Shown: positions 1 through 6,035 of the stretch, in pieces
Layout: each line of letters opens with the position of its first letter
How positions within the stretch are numbered: position 1 is the first letter of the stretch
From: an uncultured Lachnospiraceae bacterium
GTDB taxonomy: Bacteria > Bacillota > Clostridia > Lachnospirales > Lachnospiraceae
Direction of reading: 5' to 3'
Assembly: GCA_902783305.1 (NCBI GenBank)
Contig: CACZQU010000078.1
Span: 1 to 11,166 of the forward strand
Length of the DNA: 11,166 bases
Made by a program: the position numbers and the translations under genes
Notes under the pieces: generated by a model
The model's input: only the letters and a program-made list of their open reading frames with translations
Database searches by the model: none
What the model was told of the DNA's origin: nothing

Positions 1-83
1 TGAAGCTTGGCGCATCCGGACAAAGCGGGAAGGAGTAAGAGCAGGATACAGATAACGGCGGTTTTTCGATGTTTACATTTCAT
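1..83 (-). CDS. Lipoprotein, N-terminal part only (runs off the left edge)
   Basis: Reading the minus strand from the ATG at 83-81 gives 27 complete codons with a textbook lipoprotein signal peptide: MKCKHRKTA (basic n-region), a hydrophobic stretch VICILLLLLPA, then the lipobox LSGC with the lipid-accepting cysteine at residue 24. The start is fixed by an AGAGGAA ribosome binding site (91-97 on the plus strand) seven bases upstream. The mature protein lies outside the window, so its function is unknown; substrate-binding protein, peptidoglycan-associated or other lipoprotein are all possible. It follows the DUF2974 gene on the same strand after a 125-base gap that carries a repeat, so it may or may not share that transcript. 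I see no convincing promoter in the gap. Confidence 0.8.
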   Translation of the reverse strand, partial: MKCKHRKTAVICILLLLLPALSGCAKL

Positions 84-117
84 ATGCAGATTCCTCTTTA
101 TTCGTTACTATTCATGG

Positions 118-172
118 TCTAACCTTCCCCACGCGTGGCTTTACGGTTAATCCGTGAATTGCAACCTTTATT
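118..172 (+). repeat. Intergenic repeat, copy A (short, with small hairpin)
   Basis: This stretch shares a core with 4145-4210 read on the other strand: CGCGTGGCTTTACG is identical over 14 bases and is followed in both by TTAA, then CCGTGAA, with single-base changes between. In this copy TTTACGG-TTAAT-CCGTGAA can fold as a 7-bp hairpin with one G.T pair, and the palindrome CCACGCGTGG lies just before it. It sits between the DUF2974 gene stop and the downstream lipoprotein start. The shared core is seen directly; that it is a dispersed element of this genome is inference. Confidence 0.55.
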
Positions 173-208
173 CTATGAGTGTGTGACCATACCTGATCAG
201 AAAACCGG

Positions 209-1354
209 TTAATCCTGTTGATTCTCCAGTCCAAGCCGGTTTCGGATTTCTTCCTGAATGCTGTCAGCAAAATTATCAAAAAGGATTCTGAGCAGGTTAT
301 TGATGGTTTTTCGTGTCAAAGGTTCTGTTTTTTCAATCCTGGCCAGGAGCGCAGCGACACCCGGCAGCTTTGCTTCCCTGAGCTCTGTAAGGGTTTTGCA
401 GCCGGAAGCTTCCAGGATTCCGAAGAAGTCATCCACAAAATCCCTCCTGCCGGCAGGCTCCAGGGTATTGACCCAATCCTCCAGGGAAATATTGAATATT
501 CTTGCTGTTTCATCTATATGATCGTCCCGGATAAACCCGGCTCCGAGGATCTGCCAGGTGAAGGCATCGTGAGCCATTATGGATTTTACCGGGCTGTGGA
601 CGATCACCGGATTCATCAGATGATGCATCAGCATGCCGATGATACTGAAAGTAGGAACGAAAAAACGTATTCTGTCTTTCACACGGAGAAATGCTTTGTT
701 TTGGAGAAAGGATTCGTCAAATCCAGGCCCGTCCATATCAAAAACCGCGCTGATGCGGCTCTGGAGGAACTCCGGACACATGGCAGCTGCGTATTCGGCC
801 AGGTTTCCCCCCTTTGAATGGCCGCCAAGATATACAGCAGGCGGTTTTTTTCCGCTCCATTTGATATCCTGCAGGATACGCTGCGCGTAAATTGAGGCCT
901 TCTTCTGAGCAGATACCCGGCCTGCGCTCAGCTGAAAATCCTCCTTCCAGCCGACGATGGTATCATCCGTGCCTCTGAAAGACAGAAAAACACTTTCGTC
1001 TGGCAGGGTAAGAGTTACTGCGGCAAACTGCAGGTCGTTTTCCAGTTCTGTATCATCGATATAGCACGAAAGCGTCACATCCCGATAGCGTGCTGTCCGG
1101 GCGGTTTTCCTCAGCAGCGAAGGCATATTGCGGATCAGCGAAATGTCCCTTTCCAACTCTTCCTCGGAATGCAGGGAAAAAAAGCATTCGGAGGCTTCTT
1201 TGATGGTGACAGGGTTTTCACTGTCCGAGGGGACAATGCCCCGGTAATTGATATACGACAGGCAGGACAAAATGAGGGCATCTGCTTCACCCATGGGAAC
1301 AGCGGTAAACGGCAGATCGCCTCTCCAGTCCAGATAATCAATCAGATTTCCCAT
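209..1354 (-). CDS. Mbeg1-like / DUF2974 family alpha/beta-hydrolase-fold protein
   Basis: A 381-residue protein of the DUF2974 (Mbeg1-like) family, lipase-fold proteins common in Firmicutes whose substrate is not established. Family hallmarks are visible in order: an N-terminal NLIDYLDWRGDL motif typical of the group; FRGTDDTIVGWKEDF at 127-140; the nucleophile elbow GGHSKGGNLAEYAA with Ser180 in GHSKGG; FDMDGPGF with Asp208; and a C-terminal SIMAHDAFTW segment whose His262 is the likely catalytic histidine. There is no signal peptide and no clear membrane segment, so a cytoplasmic enzyme is inferred. The start at 1354 is supported by AAAGGA six bases upstream. It follows the two-TM protein gene by 28 bases and is almost certainly cotranscribed. 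An esterase or lipase reaction is family-level inference, not shown. Confidence 0.85.
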   Translation of the reverse strand: MGNLIDYLDWRGDLPFTAVPMGEADALILSCLSYINYRGIVPSDSENPVTIKEASECFFSLHSEEELERDISLIRNMPSLLRKTARTARYRDVTLSCYIDDTELENDLQFAAVTLTLPDESVFLSFRGTDDTIVGWKEDFQLSAGRVSAQKKASIYAQRILQDIKWSGKKPPAVYLGGHSKGGNLAEYAAAMCPEFLQSRISAVFDMDGPGFDESFLQNKAFLRVKDRIRFFVPTFSIIGMLMHHLMNPVIVHSPVKSIMAHDAFTWQILGAGFIRDDHIDETARIFNISLEDWVNTLEPAGRRDFVDDFFGILEASGCKTLTELREAKLPGVAALLARIEKTEPLTRKTINNLLRILFDNFADSIQEEIRNRLGLENQQD

Positions 1355-1382
1355 ATGTGGTCCTTTGAAAAAGAACAGGTGG

Positions 1383-2390
1383 TTATTGATACTCCCAGAT
1401 CAGAAACATTGGTTTGACGGCCATGATCCGTTCAAATTCATCTTCCTCCACCGTCACAGAAGAATTGATGGCCTTCAGGTCCTTTTTGACTTCCTCCAGT
1501 GCGCTTCCGGTGTCTTGTGCACGTCCCTCTTCCAGAATATCCTTCATCCATTCCAGGACGACCGGATGAGCATAGCGGGCGGGAACCGGAAATCCCGGAT
1601 AACCGGCGAGATAGTTTTCCATATTTCTGACAGCCAGCTGTAACTGCTGTTCAATGTAACGGCGGTTATTCTGCTTTGTCGGCAGCACGTTGGCTCCTGA
1701 GAAAAGAAATACTGCTGCCAGGCCAAAGAGAAGAAAATAGACAGCGTTTCCCTGACGGGTCATCAGAGAATAAACCCCAAATGCGGCGCTGACAAGCCCC
1801 ATGAGGACGATAGCTAACGCAACCCATCGATAAGCAGGATTGCTTTGGTCATTCGTCCGTTTCGCTTTCGCGCACATGCTTAATTCCGCGGAGAGAGACG
1901 GCTTTTCTTCCAGGAATTCCTTCGCCCTTTTCAGGAGAAATAACTCATTCAGAATTTCCCCGGACAGATCGTTCCTGCGTTTTTTTGCCCGGAGCTTTTC
2001 CTTCTCTTCAAGCCGCAGCTGGGCTGCTTTGCTGTGAACAGGGATGTCAGGCCATCTTGCGTGAAATATTTCAAGAAACTGATCGACTTTTTCTTCGTAT
2101 TTGAAAATACACTGTTTTTCCCTCCCACCGTCATATTCCACAACAAGATAGGGGATGGAAGCGAATACTCCCTTGCCGGTAAACCCGCCCTTGCTCATGG
2201 CGACCCGTTTAAAGACACGGGTCACACAACGGACCGGTACATAGTAAATACGGTCGAGATAGAAGCTGTTCAGATACAGAGCTTCTTTTCCGATCCCGCA
2301 AGGGCCGGTCTTTATGCATCTTTTTTTATCTTCCTTCAGTGCCTGGGTGTCCAGAGATACCCTGCCCAATGGTTTTGGACCAAAAAACAT
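1383..2390 (-). CDS. Conserved-looking protein with two membrane segments, unknown function
   Basis: A 335-residue protein I cannot assign to a named family. Residues about 25-110 look like a compact beta-rich domain (LYLNSFYLDRIYYVPV, then a stretch reading SKGGF...PYLVVEYDGG...FKYEEKVDQFL) resembling bacterial PH-like domains; this is a pattern impression only. Residues 121-165 are highly charged and helical. Two hydrophobic segments follow (about 188-210 and 216-236), forming a membrane hairpin, then a C-terminal cytosolic-looking helical tail of about 100 residues. The start at 2390 has GGAGG (2398-2402 on the plus strand) seven bases upstream. Its stop lies 28 bases before the DUF2974 gene, so the two form a unit. 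The terminator of the upstream cstA gene sits only about 20 bases ahead of this start, leaving little room for a private promoter. Confidence 0.8.
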   Translation of the reverse strand: MFFGPKPLGRVSLDTQALKEDKKRCIKTGPCGIGKEALYLNSFYLDRIYYVPVRCVTRVFKRVAMSKGGFTGKGVFASIPYLVVEYDGGREKQCIFKYEEKVDQFLEIFHARWPDIPVHSKAAQLRLEEKEKLRAKKRRNDLSGEILNELFLLKRAKEFLEEKPSLSAELSMCAKAKRTNDQSNPAYRWVALAIVLMGLVSAAFGVYSLMTRQGNAVYFLLFGLAAVFLFSGANVLPTKQNNRRYIEQQLQLAVRNMENYLAGYPGFPVPARYAHPVVLEWMKDILEEGRAQDTGSALEEVKKDLKAINSSVTVEEDEFERIMAVKPMFLIWEYQ

Positions 2391-2412
2391 AATGAAGCCT
2401 CCAGCCGGTTAC

Positions 2413-2449
2413 GAAAAAACGGCGGCACAGTGAAAGCACCAGTGCCGCC
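2413..2449 (-). terminator. Rho-independent terminator after cstA
   Basis: Read on the minus strand: GGCGGCAC, a 13-base loop that can itself pair GTG with CAC, then GTGCCGCC, then G and six T residues. The perfect 8-bp GC-rich stem plus T-tract is a standard intrinsic terminator. It lies about 130 bases past the cstA stop and directly ahead of the next gene's ribosome binding site, so read-through may be partial. Confidence 0.88.
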
Positions 2450-2579
2450 TGTATGAATAAAAACATCAGATATACCTGCAGGAACAAATAAGTGGAAAAG
2501 TATATTTGCTCCGTACCAGATATGCGGAAGGACGAAACTATCCGTCCGGAATGGTAAGCACATTAAGCAAAAAAAGGGA

Positions 2580-4025
2580 TCAGGCTGCCTCTTTCTTCGT
2601 CGCGCGAAGGAAAATCAGGAGGAAGCAGACCGCAAGGACGATGCCCACCGGATACGCGATGGCTGTGGTCAGCCCGAAAGCGCCAAGGCACTCCGGTGCG
2701 CAGAAGAAATAGGTCATGGACACTGCGCTCATGAAGGTCGCCGGAACGGCAGTGAGCCAGTAATTCTTTTTCTCCCTGTAGAGGAACATACTGGCTGTCC
2801 ACAGGACGATCATGGCCAGGGTCTGGTTCGTCCAGCTGAAATATCTCCAGACAACAGCGTAATCCAGATGACCGATGACAGCTCCGGCTCCCAGAAGCGG
2901 CACGCAGAGCACCAGACGTTTCAGAAATGCTTTCTGATCCAGACCGAACCAGTCGGCCAGCGTCAGACGGGCACTTCTGAAAGCAGTGTCGCCGGAGGTG
3001 ATCGGGCATACAATAACGCCGACTATCGCCAGCGCTACCCCGATGCCGCCCATCGTGTTTTTGCAAACATCATAGATCGCGGAGGACTGGCCCAGGGCGA
3101 GTACCTCCTGCAGTCCGGTGGACAGTCCGCCGGTCACTTCATACAGGGAGCATCCTGCTGCTGCCCAGATCAGGGCGATGACTCCCTCGGCGACCATGGC
3201 ACCGTAGAATACAAAGCGTCCCTGCTTCTCGGACTTCAGACATCTGGCCATCAGAGGAGACTGGGTGGCATGAAAACCGGAAATGGCGCCGCAGGCCACA
3301 GTAATGAACATAAAGGGCCATACCGAAGTGCCGGCCGGGTGCATGTTGTGGAAATTCTGCCAGATTTCGGGAATCACATAGGAGCTGTTGGTAAAGATGC
3401 CGAAAATGACGCCAACCGCCATGACGATCAGGCAGATTCCGAAGAGGGGATAGATCCTGCCGATAATCTGGTCAATAGAGATAAATGTCGCGATGAAATA
3501 GTAGGCCAGAATGATCCAGAGCCAGACCTCCTTCTGCGTAAAGACTCCCGTACCTCCTCCGTTGCTGATCAGGGTGACGATCAGCCCGGCAGGCCCGACG
3601 GCGAAAACCGTGCCCACCATAATCAGGAGAATGACGCTGAAAATGCGCATGACGTTCTTCATGAGGCCGCCCAGATAGATGCCGCAGACCTCCGAGATGG
3701 AAACACCGTCATTCCGCTCGGAAAGCATGCCGGAGAAGAAGTCATGGACTCCGCCTGCGAAAACGGTACCGAAAGTAATCCAGAGGAAAACAATGGGTCC
3801 CCATAACGCACCCTGCATGGCTCCGAAGATAGGGCCAAGGCCGGCAATATTCAGCAGCTGTACCAGGAAAAGCTTCCATTGGGGCATGACAATGTAATCT
3901 ACGCCATCGTTGATCCTGACTGCCGGTGTCTCTCTGTCATCCGGGGCAAAGGTATTCTCCACAATTCTGCCGTAAATGAAATATCCGCCGACCAGAATCA
4001 GAAGACAAATAAAGAAACTGATCAT
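2580..4025 (-). CDS. cstA: CstA-family carbon starvation protein (pyruvate/peptide transporter)
   Basis: A 481-residue polytopic membrane protein of the CstA family. Characterised members in Escherichia coli (CstA, BtsT) import pyruvate, and CstA has also been linked to peptide uptake; which substrate applies here is not visible. Family hallmarks are DDRETPA at 29-35, DGVDYIVMPQWKLF at 40-53, LNIAGLGPIFGA at 58-69, GGVHDFFSGM at 91-100 and GAISGFHATQSP at 246-257. Hydrophobic segments run through nearly the whole length. At 481 residues it is the short form common in Clostridia; the E. coli protein is about 700. The start is fixed by AAGGAGGTG immediately upstream (4031-4039 on the plus strand), ending five bases before the ATG. 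It appears monocistronic: own promoter at 4104-4132, leader hairpin and a terminator at 2413-2449. No two-component regulator is adjacent. Confidence 0.95.
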   Translation of the reverse strand: MISFFICLLILVGGYFIYGRIVENTFAPDDRETPAVRINDGVDYIVMPQWKLFLVQLLNIAGLGPIFGAMQGALWGPIVFLWITFGTVFAGGVHDFFSGMLSERNDGVSISEVCGIYLGGLMKNVMRIFSVILLIMVGTVFAVGPAGLIVTLISNGGGTGVFTQKEVWLWIILAYYFIATFISIDQIIGRIYPLFGICLIVMAVGVIFGIFTNSSYVIPEIWQNFHNMHPAGTSVWPFMFITVACGAISGFHATQSPLMARCLKSEKQGRFVFYGAMVAEGVIALIWAAAGCSLYEVTGGLSTGLQEVLALGQSSAIYDVCKNTMGGIGVALAIVGVIVCPITSGDTAFRSARLTLADWFGLDQKAFLKRLVLCVPLLGAGAVIGHLDYAVVWRYFSWTNQTLAMIVLWTASMFLYREKKNYWLTAVPATFMSAVSMTYFFCAPECLGAFGLTTAIAYPVGIVLAVCFLLIFLRATKKEAA

Positions 4026-4049
4026 ACAAACACCTCCTTGGGAAAACCG

Positions 4050-4081
4050 CAGCTGTCCGGTTGTCCGGACGATTATAGCTG
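4050..4081 (-). promoter_or_regulatory. Stem-loop in the cstA leader
   Basis: On the transcribed strand GTCCGG-ACAA-CCGGAC makes a perfect 6-bp hairpin, flanked by CAGCT and AGCTG that extend it with a one-sided six-base bulge. It lies between the inferred transcription start (about 4097) and the ribosome binding site at 4031-4039. Only GCGGTTTTCCC follows, so it is a poor terminator; an mRNA-stability element or protein-binding operator is as likely. A TATAAT also falls inside it on the same strand but without a matching -35. Confidence 0.5.
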
Positions 4082-4103
4082 CGTATACTCTTTCTTATTC
4101 TGT

Positions 4104-4132
4104 ATCATATCACTATAAAAAAGGGTTGTAAA
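4104..4132 (-). promoter_or_regulatory. Sigma-A-type promoter of cstA
   Basis: Minus strand: TTTACA (4132-4127), a 17-bp spacer, then TATGAT (4109-4104), preceded by TG one base upstream (extended -10). Each hexamer matches consensus at 5 of 6. The predicted start near 4097 gives a leader of about 70 bases before the cstA ATG at 4025. No other strong candidate is seen between this and the gene. Confidence 0.75.
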
Positions 4133-4144
4133 TAGACAAATATC

Positions 4145-4250
4145 GTCAGTTTTATCTAAAATAGGAATGCAGTAACTGTTCACGGGTTAAGCGTAAAGCC
4201 ACGCGCGGGAGAATGGTACCCGAAATGGCACGCTCCCGCTCGTCCTCAGC
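4145..4250 (-). repeat. Intergenic repeat, copy B, with two predicted hairpins
   Basis: Read on the minus strand this element holds ACGAGCGGGAG (4243-4233) pairing with CTCCCGCGCGT (4211-4201), 10 of 11 bases, with an inner GTGCC/GGTAC helix that needs one G.T pair. The 26-base core shared with copy A follows, and its TTTACG/CGTGAA helix again uses a G.T pair. Both wobbles work only if this strand is the RNA, which hints at the functional orientation. The outer boundary on the 4250-4265 side coincides with where the Uma2 reading frame loses family similarity. The remaining gene-free stretch down to the cstA promoter shows nothing else I can name. Confidence 0.5.
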
Positions 4251-4419
4251 GTAGCGGTACTGTTATTGCTATAGTCATCTCCCGGGCAATCCTCTGATGC
4301 ATCGTTGACGGGGAAGACAGGTAATAAATCTCCCCGTCGGTCAGTTCGGCGCGGGTACCTTCCGGCAGTGCTTTAATATCGGAATATGTATGAAGTGTAT
4401 TTTCTTTCAGTGCGGGCAT
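4246..4419 (-). pseudogene. Truncated Uma2-family (DUF820) gene, N-terminal 57 residues
   Basis: Minus-strand ATG at 4419, 57 codons, TGA at 4248-4246. The peptide contains HTYSDIKALPEGTRAELTDG followed by EIYYLSSPSTMHQRIAREM, matching the N-terminal signature of Uma2 proteins, a PD-(D/E)XK nuclease-fold family (pattern: TY.DY..LPE..RAEL.DGEIY...PS..HQ). Full members are about 180-200 residues; here the catalytic core after the HQ.I..E helix is missing and the frame turns into repeat sequence, ending PLR-stop. The ribosome binding site is intact (AGGAGG, seven bases upstream) and the start lies only 17 bases past the DUF4349 stop, so a short peptide may still be translated from that transcript. 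The break looks like insertion or deletion at the neighbouring repeat, but the mechanism is inference. Confidence 0.8.
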
Positions 4420-4436
4420 CCTTGCCCCTCCTGCTT

Positions 4437-5594
4437 TTACTGCTCTTGGCGTGTTTCTTTTTCCGGGACAGGCGTGTTTTCCTGCGCGGGCGTGTCAGAA
4501 GGCTCCCTCCCGGCATGGAGATTCCTTTTTCCTGTTTTCTTTTCCCTTTTTGCTCTGCGGAAAATTCTTCTGACCAGCAGTTTTATTATGGCGATGATGA
4601 GCCAGACGACAACCAGAAATACGATAATCCCAAGGAAATTCCCGGCGAGCCAGATGATAAAGGCTTCACAGCCCGTACGGAAATTGTGGATACCGTTTGA
4701 GAAGGATTCCTTCAGCCTTTCCATAAAGGTGGCCGCTTCCGGCTGCGAATAGATGCCTACTTCCCGTATATCGATGCTGACGGTAGAATAAGCGACGTCG
4801 GTATCCATGCCGGCCAGGGTGTTTGAATACTGCTTCAGGGAATTCTGAACCTCGGACAACCTGGCTTCAATTTCCAGCATGTCAGAAACTCTCGTTGCAT
4901 CCTTCATCATCTCCAGCAATCTCTGTTCCTGGATTTCATAGGACTCAATCGTCGTTGCAATTTCGGAATACTGCCTGCTGATGTTCCGGACATTTACGGA
5001 GCGGTTGATGACTTTGGCGCCGTCTCCTTCGATTCCATCCAGAAATTCGTAGAACCGGGAAGATGGAATTCTTGCCTGAAGGTAAGTGCGCAGGGTGGAA
5101 GAGGATTTGGTATAGCCCTCACGGTACCACCCATTGCTGTCATCAGAATCCTCCTCTGACTCAATGAAACCGCCCATTTCTGTGATGGTATCGCGGATGC
5201 GGGAGAGGGTCAGGGTGAACTGAGTCGTTTCGACAGTCAGGTTCCCCGTATATACCAGCTTTTCCGCGTCAATATCGGGATGATCCTGTTCATCGGAACC
5301 GGCAGCCGGCTCTTCCAGGGTTTCCTTTCCGGCGGTAAGGAAGGAAACGTCATCATCGTAGGGCTCGTCATAAAGCAGTTTTTCCGTATACATGGTATCC
5401 TGGGCTGAGGAATAAGAGGCTTTTTGCGGTGTCAGGGCGCCGTTACCGTAGCTTCCTGATTCCAATGACGGCGAATAATAGGAGGCGTCATACCGGCTTC
5501 GTGCCAGCTGAGTGCCGCATCCGGCCAGGCAGGAGACGGCGAGCAGCATTGCGAAGGCAATAGCGGCAGTATTGTTTCTTTTCCGTTTTTTCAT
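4437..5594 (-). CDS. DUF4349 domain-containing lipoprotein
   Basis: A 385-residue surface lipoprotein. Residues 1-25 form a signal peptide with basic n-region KKRKR and lipobox LAGC, lipid cysteine Cys26. A low-complexity linker rich in Ser, Tyr and Asp spans 27-107. The DUF4349 domain starts at IDAEKLVYTGNLTVET (108-123) and includes the characteristic GGFIESEE, YLQARIPSSRFYEFLDGIE and the coiled-coil stretch TTIESYEIQEQRLLEMMKDA followed by EIEARLSEVQNSLKQY. A membrane segment lies at about 311-340, followed by an Arg/Lys-rich stop-transfer and a charged cytoplasmic-looking tail rich in Glu, Pro and Thr. The family's role is unknown; membrane anchoring at both ends is typical. The start is set by AAAGGAGG eight bases upstream. 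It heads the minus-strand side of a divergent region and is followed at once by the Uma2 remnant. Confidence 0.88.
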   Translation of the reverse strand: MKKRKRNNTAAIAFAMLLAVSCLAGCGTQLARSRYDASYYSPSLESGSYGNGALTPQKASYSSAQDTMYTEKLLYDEPYDDDVSFLTAGKETLEEPAAGSDEQDHPDIDAEKLVYTGNLTVETTQFTLTLSRIRDTITEMGGFIESEEDSDDSNGWYREGYTKSSSTLRTYLQARIPSSRFYEFLDGIEGDGAKVINRSVNVRNISRQYSEIATTIESYEIQEQRLLEMMKDATRVSDMLEIEARLSEVQNSLKQYSNTLAGMDTDVAYSTVSIDIREVGIYSQPEAATFMERLKESFSNGIHNFRTGCEAFIIWLAGNFLGIIVFLVVVWLIIAIIKLLVRRIFRRAKREKKTGKRNLHAGREPSDTPAQENTPVPEKETRQEQ

Positions 5595-5650
5595 CTCGGT
5601 TTCCTCCTTTCAAAGTTGTGGATTCTTTCCGCATGAGAGAGTTAGGTATA

Positions 5651-5788
5651 GGTTAGTGTCCACATCAGGTGGATTCAAAGTTTTGTACACTTGAAGAGGA
5701 TACAAACGGGTGATAAAATTCGCTTTTCCGAAGCGTATGGAAGAATGGATCTGTCACCTGTCTGTATACTTTCAGGTGGACACTGACC
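5651..5788. repeat. 138-bp element with 13-bp terminal inverted repeats (MITE or IS remnant)
   Basis: GGTTAGTGTCCAC (5651-5663) and GTGGACACTGACC (5776-5788) are inverted repeats matching at 12 of 13 positions. Inside both ends lie further similar bases: AAAGT followed by TAC, and a direct repeat TCAGGTGGA at 5665-5673 and 5772-5780. A small hairpin CGCTT-TTCCG-AAGCG occupies 5721-5735. No open frame fits a transposase. I see no clear target-site duplication. A solo non-autonomous element is the simplest reading; a pair of regulator half-sites is an alternative given its place between two divergent genes. Confidence 0.5.
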
Positions 5789-5797
5789 TTTGGATAA

Positions 5798-5826
5798 TTG
5801 ACACTCTACCATCGCTCCAGTATAAT
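5798..5826 (+). promoter_or_regulatory. Perfect-consensus sigma-A promoter of the esterase-GH31-GH105 unit
   Basis: TTGACA at 5798-5803, a spacer of exactly 17 bp, TATAAT at 5821-5826, followed by an A/T-rich initial region. Predicted start near 5833, leaving about 200 bases of leader before the esterase ATG at 6036. A catabolic operon with such a strong promoter would normally need repression; the nearby inverted repeat 5651-5788 or the leader hairpins are candidates. I see no clear CRE or other operator overlapping the promoter. Confidence 0.9.
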
Positions 5827-5907
5827 AAAATAATAACAGAAAGATTGTGCTTTATAAAGAATTTTTGGTAAATATTATAAAAATCCTGAGGGAGACGGAT
5901 ATCTTTC

Positions 5908-5969
5908 AAGGACGCGGAGCGAAGGGCGGCTGCCTGCCGGCGGCAGGGGTTCAGCCGCCGCCGGTCCTT
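5908..5969 (+). promoter_or_regulatory. Large GC-rich nested hairpin in the operon leader
   Basis: AAGGAC (5908-5913) pairs with GTCCTT (5964-5969). Inside, GGCGGCTG (5925-5932) pairs perfectly with CAGCCGCC (5952-5959), and directly inside that CCTGCC (5933-5938) pairs with GGCAGG (5942-5947) around a GGC loop, leaving only a 4-base bulge. No T-tract follows, so it is not an intrinsic terminator as it stands. It could act as an attenuator partner, a protein-binding site or a repeat. It argues against translating this region as protein. Confidence 0.65.
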
Positions 5970-5976
5970 AAGGCAG

Positions 5977-6001
5977 GACTGGCATCCGGATGGGTTCAGT
6001 C
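5977..6001 (+). promoter_or_regulatory. Second leader stem-loop before the esterase
   Basis: GACTG (5977-5981) pairs with CAGTC (5997-6001), enclosing the 10-base palindrome CATCCGGATG (5983-5992). The ribosome binding site GGGGAGGGG follows about 20 bases later. Role unknown; it may be one domain of a structured leader together with the larger hairpin upstream. Confidence 0.4.
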
Positions 6002-6035
6002 AGGGATAAACTGTTGTTTTACAGGGGAGGGGAAT

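Noticed and set aside
2868..3806. Long plus-strand frame of 312 codons inside cstA
   Set aside because: Its product is rich in Asp, Gly, His and Gln with no domain pattern, and it lies antisense to a clear CstA gene; it is a frame shadow.
4072..4077. TATAAT on the minus strand as the main cstA promoter
   Set aside because: No acceptable -35 at 16-18 bp, whereas TTTACA-17-TATGAT just upstream is far better.
5595..5720. Promoter for the DUF4349 gene
   Set aside because: A promoter must exist on the minus strand here, but no pair of hexamers with correct spacing was good enough to report.
5847..6035. Extra 63 residues at the N-terminus of the esterase frame
   Set aside because: The frame is open, but the region is a GC-rich hairpin leader, has no ribosome binding site before 5847, and the strong GGGGAGGGG site and family similarity both point to the ATG at 6036.
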